From contig JAFIEZ010000008.1 in NCBI GenBank assembly GCA_020832235.1, positions 1 through 64,000 on the forward strand: 64,000 nt of DNA, written 5' to 3'. Both the position numbers and the translations under genes were made by a program. The stretch is from Bacteroidota bacterium (GTDB taxonomy: Bacteria > Bacteroidota > Rhodothermia > Balneolales > HLUCCA01). A model generated the notes under the pieces. The model was not told where the DNA came from and searched no databases. It was given only the letters and a program-made list of their open reading frames with translations. Below are positions 8,829 to 17,436 of the stretch, in pieces. How positions within the stretch are numbered: the stretch's first letter is position 1; each line of letters begins with the position of its first letter.

Positions 8829-9148
8829 ACTGGCCTCATGTGTATGTGGCCAATACAATCCCGGCAGCTTACAAGTAAAAGCCCCATGCGGTCGCGAGGG
8901 GAAACTTTCCAAGTCTGTTCAACAACATCCAGTAACCATCCCTCAGGTATAAGTCCGTCGAAGAACGGGAACATCCGATTACTTTCGAATGGCTCATGTT
9001 GTAATGGGAGTGTCAAGCTTATTGGGTGAACATTATCCGATTTCAAGTACATCGGGTCGTAAGTAAAACGGTAGCCAGATTCGATTTCTTCCAAAACTCC
9101 GGCAAAGATTTCACCTGCATATATGTTGGCCGATCTATAGCTCATCAC
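8825..9148 (-). CDS. hipS: HipS-like protein (HipA N-terminal subdomain 1)
   Basis: The 107-residue product matches the stand-alone N-subdomain of HipA: YAGEIFAGVLEE, the strand pair ending PISLTLPLQHEPFES, and FFDGLIPEGWLLDVVEQTWKVSPRDRMGLL. In HipBST systems this part is a separate protein that acts as the antitoxin to the HipT kinase, with HipB as DNA-binding partner. The gene overlaps hipB upstream by 14 bases and hipT downstream by 4, giving the order hipB-hipS-hipT. It appears intact although its kinase target is broken. Confidence 0.75.
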   Translation of the reverse strand: MMSYRSANIYAGEIFAGVLEEIESGYRFTYDPMYLKSDNVHPISLTLPLQHEPFESNRMFPFFDGLIPEGWLLDVVEQTWKVSPRDRMGLLLVSCRDCIGHIHMRPV

Positions 9149-9395
9149 GGTTGGTCAAGGGGATAGGTCCGAGTTTGTAGCCAAACAGTAGCAGGACTTC
9201 ATTGACCTTGTCTGTGCGGAGGTGGTCTTTGCCCTGCTCGAGATCGCGAATAAATCGTAGCCCAACACCTGCCTGATAGGCGAGATCTTTTTGTGTGAAA
9301 CCGAGTTCACGCCGCTTATTCTTCACGAATTCGATAATTTCGCGGGTAATGTTTGGTCGGTGTATATCCCTTTTATTCACGGTCTCCTTACGCAT
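9135..9395 (-). CDS. hipB: HipB-like XRE-family regulator
   Basis: About 86 residues from the ATG at 9395 (an alternative start at 9428 adds 11 unsupported residues). Residues about 15-70 form an XRE helix-turn-helix (RRELGFTQKDLAYQAGVGLRFIRDLEQGKDHLRTDKVNEVLLLFG), the standard HipB DNA-binding domain. It is first in the hipB-hipS-hipT operon. Three copies of a TATACC-N6-GGTATA palindrome lie in the 150 bases upstream and are probably its operators, so repression of its own operon is expected. Confidence 0.8.
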   Translation of the reverse strand: MRKETVNKRDIHRPNITREIIEFVKNKRRELGFTQKDLAYQAGVGLRFIRDLEQGKDHLRTDKVNEVLLLFGYKLGPIPLTNRDEL

Positions 9396-9442
9396 ATAAT
9401 GGGTAGAATTAAGAAGTCTTGGTGACAAGAATGCCTATAATT

Positions 9443-9541
9443 TATACCATTTTGGGTATAAAGCAAGGGTGTTATAAATATTTTATACCTTTTATGGTAT
9501 AAAATATGATTGTGCTACTGTGTTATACCCTTTGTGGTATA
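9443..9541. promoter_or_regulatory. Three evenly spaced TATACC-N6-GGTATA operators
   Basis: Perfect 6-base inverted repeats TATACC and GGTATA with a 6-base spacer occur at 9443-9460, 9484-9501 and 9524-9541. The starts are 41 and 40 bases apart, close to four helical turns, so bound dimers would sit on one face of the DNA. They precede hipB and are its probable binding sites. Confidence 0.8.
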
Positions 9542-9696
9542 CGCATGTGGTTGTGGGAGTCGTCTTTGTTTTTTTAAGAGGCGATATTTCACCAAGAAAA
9601 TCAAGGCTGTGTAGATCGGAAGTGAGGCCGAGGAGTATGCTGCAGAAGCTCATGTTACGTATGAATCGCATACCCGATCAGCCTCACTATTACCCA

Positions 9697-12189
9697 TCAG
9701 AAACTATATCCAACCGTTATGTACACGTTTCTGCCCGGCTCGTAGATGGGTTGGCCTGTTCCGGCAATGTTGCGGCTAAGGTGCTCATAATAAGCGGTGT
9801 CGAGCAGGTTCTGCACCCCGGCGACAATGCGCAGGTTACTCCAGACCGACTGCATGCCACCGCTGGGTCTTACCCCCAGGCTTACATCCACCCGCGTGAA
9901 CGCATCGGAGGGCAGCTCTCCGAAACTCTCCGATACCCGGTCCTGGGCGCGGACGTGGCGAACAGATAGCTCCGGATGTACACGCCCATCCCATAATATC
10001 AATCCTACCCGATAACGCAGGTCGAGGGGGGCGATTTCGGGCAGAGCTTCATTGCTATCCAGGTTTTCGCCGTAGGTCCAGGCCAGCTGTGCACCATGAT
10101 TTATATAAGGCCCAATCAGTTGATTAAGGCTGACTTCAACGCCGCCCAGCCAGGCCCGGTCGAGGTTCACATAGCGCCTTACACCCGGCGCCGTGCCCAT
10201 TCGCGGAGCCAGATCTGGGTCAATCTGAGAGGAGATATAATTGGTGATGAGGGACTGAAAGAGGTTGATTTCTGCACGCAGGGCAGCTGTATTCCAGCTG
10301 AAAATCACGTCGGCCTGATGGTTGACCTCCTGCTTCAACGATGGATTACCCAGCATTTCGTACGGGTCGAGGCCGACGGGAAAGAAGTTGATATACCGTT
10401 CCGTTATCCCCGCGCTGCGCACCGACCGACCGGCCCAGAATCCTGTTTCCAACGTGTTTCCCCAGCTTCGAATGATACCAGCACTCAGCGAGGGATTGAT
10501 CTGCGTGACCTTTAGCTCGTTGGTTGTGGTGAGAAATCGTTCGTCGGGGTCCAGTGCTTCGGCGTGATTTACATCCAGCCTTGCCGATGCTACAAAGCGG
10601 TAATCACCGGCGGATTGCTGCATTTCAGCGAATATTCCGGTGTTCTGGATGCGGCTTTTCTGCCATGCGTTGTCGAAAAAGGTATTTCCTGCCATAGGTC
10701 CCATCAACATCTCGCGCTCACGTATACCTTCGGCCTGCTCGCTTCGGAAGTCGAGTCCTACATAGGTTTTCCCGCCTCGGGGCATGTTTAGCTGGGCTTC
10801 GGAGCGTGCGCCGAAGTTTAGTGTTTCGGCCTGGGTGCCGGCATTGACCATACGAGGGTTAAGCTCGCGAAGCTCATTGCTCATGAAGTGGTCTACGTAG
10901 GAGAACCAGAGATTGGCTTCCACATGGTGAAGGATACCGGCACGTGCACCGGGCATTAGTGTTGCCTCGGTCGTTTGGGCGTGGGTACCCGTTGAGGGGA
11001 TGTCCACATGCTGGGCTGAAGTTGTTGCTCGTGCAGATTGACGGTAACCCGTACGCGCTTCCATGTTGCTGTTGTGAGACCGGGTGTCCCCCGGCGTATA
11101 CTGCCAGGTGGCGCTCCCCATCCAGGTTTTGTCGGATATGAGGTCCATTGCCAGGGACGGGAACTGCGTGTCGGAGGCCACATTACGTTGCAGGCTCACG
11201 TCCACACGATGGGCGTCGTTGGCCCTTATGGCAGACTTCATACCGTAACTGCCGCGCTCGAACCCCGAAGCAATGCGTTGTCCGCGGCCGTCGGTGTAGG
11301 AGGCCGCCTCCGACCATGACCCAAACAGGGACACATCCGTCTGTGCTGTCCGAACTCCTGCAACGGCTTCGGTGCGGTACACCGCGTTATTGCTCTCAAC
11401 ACTGCCCGAAAACCTTCCGTACGGTGTGAGTCCTTCGCTGAACTCCGGCGATGCCGAGATGAAATTGATGGTTCCTCCGAATCCGTTGCCAAAACGCAGG
11501 GCGTAAGGTCCTTTGAGCACCTCCACCCGCTCAATCATGCTCATGGCGACTTGCGAGGTGGGCGGATCCATCCGGTTAGGACAAGCCGCTGAGGCACTCA
11601 TACTCCCATCGATCACCACATTCAGCTGGTCGTACTTGAATCCACGCAGCACCGGGTCGAACCCATATCCCCCGCTTTTACGAACGCCCGAGAAGGCCGC
11701 AAGATTCTGCAGAAATGATCCGGCATCGTGCGAAAGCTTGTCGCCCGTTTCGAGGGTCATCACTGTACGCGACTGCTCGCCGGGTCGCACCGATACCACG
11801 GTAACGGGCTGCATCTGCGTGGTGCGTTCCATCCAGTAAAAGGCGCCGGATGCGGTTGCAAGGCGGATGTCGTCGTTGGTGAGGGTGCGCGATCCGTAGC
11901 TGACATGCGAGAGCTCGAGGCGAACATTTTCACGGAGATTGACCCGGATAACGCCCTGCGCACCGGTACTGCCCTGCTGGTCCCCATAGCGATACAGGAT
12001 GTGGGCAACGGGCTGGCGCGAAACCGCATCCCGCACAATAAGTTCAATGGTTTCGTTGGAAGTAGCCTCTGCTGCACCGATGCGTTCACTGTTGATTGCC
12101 TGATTTATACCGATGGCAATACTATAATCAGCAGAAATCAGTCCGAAAAAAATAAAAGACAATAATATGTTAATAAATAATGTTTTCAT
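9697..12189 (-). CDS. TonB-dependent receptor, copper-receptor-like
   Basis: The 830-residue product has a signal peptide, a short carboxypeptidase-like beta domain (about 45-115), then a TonB plug (LSHDAGSFLQNLAAFSGVRKSGGYGFDP, DQLNVVIDGS) and a 22-strand-type barrel ending in a C-terminal aromatic (VYITVGYSF), the outer-membrane insertion signal. The plug contains ACPNRMDPPTSQV; the MDPPTS motif is characteristic of copper receptors such as OprC and NosA, so a metal, most likely copper, is the expected cargo. It lies downstream of a small Cys-rich membrane protein gene on the same strand. The substrate is an inference from that motif and the neighbour. Confidence 0.8.
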   Translation of the reverse strand: MKTLFINILLSFIFFGLISADYSIAIGINQAINSERIGAAEATSNETIELIVRDAVSRQPVAHILYRYGDQQGSTGAQGVIRVNLRENVRLELSHVSYGSRTLTNDDIRLATASGAFYWMERTTQMQPVTVVSVRPGEQSRTVMTLETGDKLSHDAGSFLQNLAAFSGVRKSGGYGFDPVLRGFKYDQLNVVIDGSMSASAACPNRMDPPTSQVAMSMIERVEVLKGPYALRFGNGFGGTINFISASPEFSEGLTPYGRFSGSVESNNAVYRTEAVAGVRTAQTDVSLFGSWSEAASYTDGRGQRIASGFERGSYGMKSAIRANDAHRVDVSLQRNVASDTQFPSLAMDLISDKTWMGSATWQYTPGDTRSHNSNMEARTGYRQSARATTSAQHVDIPSTGTHAQTTEATLMPGARAGILHHVEANLWFSYVDHFMSNELRELNPRMVNAGTQAETLNFGARSEAQLNMPRGGKTYVGLDFRSEQAEGIREREMLMGPMAGNTFFDNAWQKSRIQNTGIFAEMQQSAGDYRFVASARLDVNHAEALDPDERFLTTTNELKVTQINPSLSAGIIRSWGNTLETGFWAGRSVRSAGITERYINFFPVGLDPYEMLGNPSLKQEVNHQADVIFSWNTAALRAEINLFQSLITNYISSQIDPDLAPRMGTAPGVRRYVNLDRAWLGGVEVSLNQLIGPYINHGAQLAWTYGENLDSNEALPEIAPLDLRYRVGLILWDGRVHPELSVRHVRAQDRVSESFGELPSDAFTRVDVSLGVRPSGGMQSVWSNLRIVAGVQNLLDTAYYEHLSRNIAGTGQPIYEPGRNVYITVGYSF

Positions 12190-12504
12190 GATTAAATCAT
12201 TTTATGCGAAATAGAAGACTTTTGTACTAGGCGGGTAAACCGGGGAATGGATCTGCCGGTAATCGCGCCCTATGATTGGATGTGCGTCAGGAAAGCAGTT
12301 GCAGCTGTCTCATCGGAGCTGTGCGCTCTGAACCCATATGATTACGATGGCATGAATCCATTGCACGTACCAGAATGGGAGTCAGGATCGCCGGAATACG
12401 GACATCTCATGTTCCAGAATGGGAGTCAATGTCACCGGAATATGCATCTATCGCGTCCAGACGGACCGCATCCATAGAGTTTGTTCCTGTCGAGGGCAAA
12501 TTGT
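12190..12504. repeat. Intergenic stretch with a diverged 44-bp direct duplication
   Basis: About 315 bases between the Cys-rich gene and the TonB receptor. The segment beginning at 12370 (CCAGAATGGGAGTCA then a CCGGAATA box) is repeated 44 bases later at 12414 with several differences. A 76-codon plus-strand frame covers it, but it has no family features and I do not call it a gene. Confidence 0.5.
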
Positions 12505-12882
12505 CTATATCCGGGGAGGATGAAAGATATCGGAGATGAGCTGGGTTTCTGGTAATCTATCGTGATACGTCATAGGTGTCGAAAGCGGCCTGAACGGCGA
12601 ATGCAACGTCGAAATCACTTCCGGAAGCATGGCCAGTACCGATCTGGATTGTTCCAGCAAGGTTGCCAGGGGGACATCCTCTGAGGAGGCCTGTTGCTGA
12701 GCCTTAAGCTGTGCGGTAAGATAGCATGTTCCACCACAGTCAGATTCAGCCAAATCACGCTCAACGCACATAGTACGGGCAATGTAAGCCTGATTCGCCT
12801 TCCATGACACAACAATCACCAGGTCGCTGAATACGACCGCCAGCAAGGATACCATCAAAAGGGTAGTGATTGTGTTTCGCAT
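12505..12882 (-). CDS. Small membrane protein with Cys cluster, partner of the TonB receptor
   Basis: About 125 residues from the ATG at 12882 (an upstream ATG at 12924 adds 14 residues before a normal-looking signal/anchor). A hydrophobic helix at about 5-26 is followed by YIARTMC-VERDLAESDCGGTCYLTAQL, with Cys39, Cys49 and Cys53. Bacteroidota commonly carry such short proteins with a CVNRDKP..CxGKCxL pattern next to TonB receptors; metal binding is a reasonable inference but the function is not established to my knowledge. It precedes the copper-receptor-like gene by 315 bases on the same strand, so a shared transcript is plausible. Confidence 0.65.
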   Translation of the reverse strand: MRNTITTLLMVSLLAVVFSDLVIVVSWKANQAYIARTMCVERDLAESDCGGTCYLTAQLKAQQQASSEDVPLATLLEQSRSVLAMLPEVISTLHSPFRPLSTPMTYHDRLPETQLISDIFHPPRI

Positions 12883-13093
12883 GACGTGTCTAAATAATAC
12901 CCATTTATTCGCTGACAAATGCAAGCAAATTGCATCTACTTTGTCTTACTCCAAGTCGCACAAACCGCCCAAAAGAGACAGGGATGTCTTAAAAAAGGGG
13001 GGGCGTTATGCTGTTTTATATCCATTGATTTTACATAGAATGTCAAAATAATGACCAAACGCTGATTGCGTTTGAATAGATATTTGCATAAAG

Positions 13094-13122
13094 TATACGT
13101 ATAAATAAAAACTATACGTATT
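13094..13122. promoter_or_regulatory. Paired TATACGTA sites before the PIN toxin operon
   Basis: A self-complementary TATACGTATA at 13094-13103 and a second TATACGTATT at 13113-13122 end right at the antitoxin start codon (13123). The 19-base spacing and position over the start suggest binding sites for the antitoxin or its complex with the toxin. Confidence 0.55.
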
Positions 13123-13398
13123 ATGTCTACGGGTAAAAAATTAACGCTTTATATTGATGAGGAGCTTATTCAGCGAGTTAAAGAATTTGCTCATCAGGAG
13201 GGGGTATCCGTATCAGAACTGGTAGGGAATTATTTCACGGCGATTACCGCGGATGCACCTCCAGATTTGGATGGTATTTCACCTGAGATTCAGGCCTTAG
13301 TTGGAGCTGCTTCCCCAGATGTTCCGCCTGACGGGCGCTCACTCGCGCGTGAGCAAAGAGCTCGTCACAAAGCATCCGGTTCAAACCCGGAGGATTAA
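13123..13398 (+). CDS. DUF6364-like antitoxin
   Basis: The 91-residue product starts with KKLTLYIDEELIQRVKEFAHQEGVSVSELVGNYF, a ribbon-helix-helix of the DUF6364 type: one strand that reads DNA, then two helices. The C-terminal half is Pro/Asp-rich and unstructured, as expected of the part that wraps the toxin. It is followed after 64 bases by a PIN-domain gene. Together they form a VapBC-like toxin-antitoxin pair, probably autoregulated through the TATACGTA sites. Confidence 0.75.
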   Translation: MSTGKKLTLYIDEELIQRVKEFAHQEGVSVSELVGNYFTAITADAPPDLDGISPEIQALVGAASPDVPPDGRSLAREQRARHKASGSNPED

Positions 13399-13462
13399 TC
13401 GTACCGTAGATACGATTCAATACAGTTGGTACAGCGGGTTATCAAATCGTCAGGAAAAGCCA

Positions 13463-13870
13463 TTGAAAAAGTTATGTATTGACACAAATATTGTTCTGGA
13501 TGTCCTTCAGAACAGGCAGCCAAACGTAGTGTACTCTTCCAGAGTATTGCATCTCGCACGCGAGGGTACCATTGCGTTGTATGCTACATCCGAATGTATT
13601 TCAACCAGTTGGTATGTGCTGGCCAGAGGAGGAAATAAAGCCAGGGCAAGGCAACATCTTCGTACGTTAATGGAAATCATCCACATCGTCCCGGTATCGC
13701 ACCGGGCGGTTGATCTGGCAGTTTCATCCGATTTCAATGACGTAGAAGACGCGATTCTTCATTTTGCAGCGCTGGAACTTGGCAACATCGATGCTATTGT
13801 TACTGGAAACGTTCGTGATTTCAGAAATTCCGTATTGCCGGTTTTACACCCTTCTAAAGTAGAGCCGTAA
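13463..13870 (+). CDS. PIN-domain toxin (VapC-like)
   Basis: About 135 residues from a TTG at 13463, chosen because the fold begins at once with LKKLCIDTNIVLDVLQNRQP; an ATG at 13301 in the same frame would overlap the antitoxin and add an unrelated 54 residues. The acidic PIN residues are visible: Asp in CIDTN, Glu in ATSECISTSW, and the pair in FNDVEDAILHFAAL, then the closing DAIVTGNVRDF. PIN toxins are metal-dependent RNases that cleave tRNA or rRNA. Its partner is the DUF6364-like protein upstream. Confidence 0.8.
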   Translation: MKKLCIDTNIVLDVLQNRQPNVVYSSRVLHLAREGTIALYATSECISTSWYVLARGGNKARARQHLRTLMEIIHIVPVSHRAVDLAVSSDFNDVEDAILHFAALELGNIDAIVTGNVRDFRNSVLPVLHPSKVEP

Positions 13871-13906
13871 TAATCGAATAATTGCAGGTATTTCATAGCA
13901 TCCGTA

Positions 13907-14938
13907 TTAGGCTGTCACACCTAGCGCTTTTTCAACGGCCGGTCTCACTTCGGTGGCAAACAGCTCGATAGAGCGCATCATTTTTTTATGCGGCACCGAA
14001 CCCACACTCATCTGCAGCAGGAACCGGTCGTGACCAAATATTTCATGCTGAAACAGAATCTTATCGATAATCTGCTGCGGACTTCCCACCGCGTTGGCGC
14101 CCCGCAACGTGGTGGATGCATCGAATTGGGCACGCGACATCGGACCCCATCCACGCTCCTGACCAATCTTGTCCATGGTGATTTTGAATGCTGGCAACGC
14201 AATATCGGCCGCTTCCTGCGAGGTGTCGGCTATAAATCCATGTGAGTTAATGCTCAGGCGCTGCGGCGGATGTCCGCCTTCTTCGGTCCCTAGACGATGC
14301 AGATCGGCCATGCCTTTGAACTGCTCCGGATATCCACCGATGATAGCTATGGCCATGGGCAATCCCAGATAACCGGTCCTATACGCCGACTGAGGTGTGC
14401 CTCCAACGGCAATCCACAGCGGGATTTCATCCTGCAAGGGCTGGGGGTACACCCCGCGACCATCAATCGACGGACGATGCTTGCCTTTCCAGTCTATCAC
14501 CGTACGTTCACGCAGTGCCATGAGCAGCTGCAGCTTCTCGGCAAAAATCGCATCATAATCACTCAAATCCTGACCAAACAGCGGAAACGATTCAGTAAAC
14601 GACCCTCGTCCGGCAATAATCTCGGCTCGACCACCGCTAAGCTGGTCGATGGTGGCAAACTGTTGATACACGCGCACCGGATCTTCGCTTCCCAACACCG
14701 TCACCGCGCTGCTCAACCGGATGTTCTTCGTGCGTGCCGCAATAGCCGCCAACAACGTGGATGGGGATGAAGCCAAATATTCCTCGCGATGATGCTCGCC
14801 GATGGCGTACATAGACAGTCCGGCCTGATCGGCCAATTCCGCCTCCTCCATCATATTGGCAAGGCGCTGCCGTGTACTGAGTTTTTCTCCGCCAGGGAGA
14901 GGCGTGTTTTCAACGAAGGTATATAAACCGAGTTCCAT
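13907..14938 (-). CDS. LLM-class flavin-dependent oxidoreductase
   Basis: The 343-residue product has the luciferase-like barrel: [12 protein letters not shown] at the start, [29 protein letters not shown] near 35-58, and the flavin-binding region around [36 protein letters not shown] at about 95-130. This is the bacterial-luciferase/alkanal-monooxygenase-like subgroup that uses reduced FMN or F420; the natural substrate cannot be deduced. It is transcribed alone, toward the PIN toxin gene and away from the ArsB-like gene. Confidence 0.85.
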   Translation of the reverse strand: MELGLYTFVENTPLPGGEKLSTRQRLANMMEEAELADQAGLSMYAIGEHHREEYLASSPSTLLAAIAARTKNIRLSSAVTVLGSEDPVRVYQQFATIDQLSGGRAEIIAGRGSFTESFPLFGQDLSDYDAIFAEKLQLLMALRERTVIDWKGKHRPSIDGRGVYPQPLQDEIPLWIAVGGTPQSAYRTGYLGLPMAIAIIGGYPEQFKGMADLHRLGTEEGGHPPQRLSINSHGFIADTSQEAADIALPAFKITMDKIGQERGWGPMSRAQFDASTTLRGANAVGSPQQIIDKILFQHEIFGHDRFLLQMSVGSVPHKKMMRSIELFATEVRPAVEKALGVTA

Positions 14939-15223
14939 AGTTTCGATGTTGTTTTTTTGTCGGCCTGATGGTGTGAACGGCCTAATCCTATTTCTGTCAT
15001 GGACTTAGACCGCGAATTCACCATCTACACAGACCAGTATCTATTATCATAAACTCATAAGATATAATTTATTTGTTTAAACAACAAATATCGAGCTGTT
15101 AGGTTAGGGTTTTGTGTTAAGGATTTCCATGTATAGTGTTCATCCTTTATCGGGAAGGGATTTGGCCTTATTATTTGGCTTCAAAAGGTGGTCAATTTTT
15201 AGCAACCAACAATTAACAACATC

Positions 15224-16518
15224 TTGTCTGTACTACTCGCTGTAAGCATATTCCTTCTAACACTTACCCTCGTAATCTGGCAGCCCCGCGGACTTTCCAT
15301 CGGTTGGTCGGCCATATTCGGCGCAGCACTCGCGCTCCTGGCGGGAGTAGTTTCAACTGCAGATGTGGTCACGGTAACCGGAATCGTCTGGAATGCCACC
15401 CTCACCTTCATCGCCATCATCATTATCTCCCTCATCCTCGATGATATCGGCTTTTTGAGTGGGCCGCATTACATATGGCGCGGTTTGCAGGTGGAAGTGG
15501 ACTTCGCATGTTTATCCTCATCACCCTGCTCGGAGCCATGGTTGCTGCGTTTTTCGCCAACGACGGTGCCGCGCTCATTCTAACCCCCATTGTTTTGGCG
15601 ATGATGCGGGCACTGGACCTCAAAGACCGTATGATTCTGCCTTTTGTGATGGCCTGTGGATTTATTGCCGATACCGCTTCTTCGCCGCTGGTTGTGAGCA
15701 ATCTGACGAATATTGTATCGGCCGACTTTTTTGGCATCGGTTTCCTGGAATATGCTACCCGAATGATTGTGCCTAATTTCTTTGCCATAGCCGGTAGTTT
15801 GCTGGTACTTTTTCTTGTCTATCGAAAAGACATCCCCTCAACCTACTCCGTTGAAAACCTGAAACGCCCGTCTGAAGCTGTTCGCGACCAGAAGATGTTT
15901 CGAATTTCCTGGTTTGTTTTAGCCATACTGCTCATCGGGTACTTCGTGGTAGAGTTTGTTTCATTGCCCGTATCGCTGGTAGCCGGTATCGTCGCCCTGG
16001 TGTTTTCATTCCTGGGGTCTAGGAGTCCTGCCGTTAACGTTCGGAAGATTGTCGTGGGCGCCCCGTGGGCTATCGTATTCTTTTCAATCGGGATGTATGT
16101 GGTTGTTTACGGACTGCAAAATGTTGGTCTTACCGACAAGCTGGCCGATTTCATCGTGATCGGTGCTGAGCAGGGGTTATTTGCAGGAACCATGCTGATG
16201 GGATTCCTCGCGGCGTTTTTATCCTCCGTGATGAACAACATGCCAACGATTATGATTGGCGCCCTGGCTATTCAGTCAACCGGCACCGAAGGACTTATGC
16301 AGGAAGCCTTGATTTATGCGAACATCGTAGGGTCAAACCTGGGCCCGAAAATAACCCCTATCGGCTCGCTGGCCACGTTGCTTTGGCTGCATGTACTGCG
16401 AAGTAAAGGTGTGGTAATCACCTGGGGTTACTACTTCAAAATCGGTATTATATTGACCATTCCAACCCTGTTCATAACCCTTAGTGGACTGGTTTTCTGG
16501 CTTTGGCTGATCGGGTAA
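15224..16518 (+). CDS. arsB: ArsB/NhaD-type permease, frameshifted at a T run
   Basis: Two overlapping frames encode one protein. The first (from a TTG at 15224) covers the first transmembrane helices and reaches LILDDIGF; the second continues with [40 protein letters not shown] and runs to 16518. Adding one T to the T5 run at 15452-15456 gives the uninterrupted family sequence [16 protein letters not shown]. The joined product, about 430 residues with about 11 helices, belongs to the ArsB arsenite/antimonite efflux or related anion permease group (ion transporter superfamily). No arsR or arsC lies nearby, so arsenite as cargo is not certain. The frame break is either a real one-base deletion or an assembly error. 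Confidence 0.75.
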
Positions 16519-16536
16519 TTGGAATAGTGCCGGCAA

Positions 16537-17121
16537 CTAGTCAGCATTTTTTTTCATCAGTCGGAAAATACTGCGTGTGTCGGGGTCAACATCCCCGTAA
16601 ATGGCAAACATAAGAATGGCTTCTATCATGGCCAGACAGTAGTTCAATACTACAAGTGTGATCAGAAAGGTAGTGTCGATATAAAATGATGAGAGAAAAA
16701 CACCCACTAAAAAAACGGCTCCGAATCGACTTAAATGGGAGTGAATAAAGAGAATTCGCCCGGTTTTGATACGGGATACGAGAATGTTTCCGACAAACAA
16801 CACGCCAAAAATTCCCACATAGGGCAGACTTGGCAGGATGTTTTCCGGAAAGAGCGCGATAAAGAAATAGACAGTCGAGATGTACAGGGCGATGTCACCG
16901 ATGGAGTCGAGCATGGAACCGAATTCGGATACCTGATTCCATCTTCGGGCGAGGAAACCATCCAGCCAGTCGGTAAAAGCGAGCAATGTGTATAGGAATA
17001 CAAAATAACCGACGTCTTCAAGCCCAACCAGTATAAACAAGAAGGGCACCCCGATTATTCGGGAAGCGGATAGGGCATTGGGCACCGAGATGCGCGATTG
17101 TTGTGCTACAGGACTGATCAT
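16537..17121 (-). CDS. CDP-alcohol phosphatidyltransferase family protein
   Basis: About 195 residues from the ATG at 17121; the earlier start at 17253 adds 44 residues unlike the family. The signature DG-x2-AR-x8-G-x3-D-x3-D is complete in DGFLARRWNQVSEFGSMLD followed by SIGD, with its four metal- and substrate-binding Asp. Six hydrophobic helices fit an inner-membrane enzyme that joins a CDP-diacylglycerol or CDP-alcohol to an acceptor (phosphatidylglycerophosphate-synthase-like). The exact phospholipid product is not determinable. It ends 18 bases from the convergent ArsB-like gene. Confidence 0.85.
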   Translation of the reverse strand: MISPVAQQSRISVPNALSASRIIGVPFLFILVGLEDVGYFVFLYTLLAFTDWLDGFLARRWNQVSEFGSMLDSIGDIALYISTVYFFIALFPENILPSLPYVGIFGVLFVGNILVSRIKTGRILFIHSHLSRFGAVFLVGVFLSSFYIDTTFLITLVVLNYCLAMIEAILMFAIYGDVDPDTRSIFRLMKKNAD

Positions 17122-17436
17122 GAATAGAATATACCAATCGACTGTGATTTTTCGACAAAAAATCGGAGTGTTAAAGATGATATATATCGCTGTCAAGCGT
17201 GTATGTGCGGGAAACAGCCAATGAGTAGATTGAAGGTATGTGGTTCTGCCCATATTGAACCGATTTAAATTAATACGTAAAGGCGGTTTCCATTCCGCGT
17301 AGTGAATGAGATTAGCCCGGTAGAAATATTCTGGCTATCCGATGTCAAATTGAGCGAATACTTGTGAACACCTTTTTAAAATACTGTTATATTTTGCGAA
17401 TAATGTTTAACCAATAACTGTAAGGAAATTAGTACG

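Noticed and set aside
9520-9969. A plus-strand 149-codon frame near the HipB operators
   Set aside because: It mostly overlaps the 3' end of the TonB receptor on the other strand, and its start falls next to an operator; it looks like a shadow frame.
12247-12477. A plus-strand 76-codon frame upstream of the copper-type receptor
   Set aside because: It lies across the diverged duplication, has no recognisable domain and no clear ribosome site.
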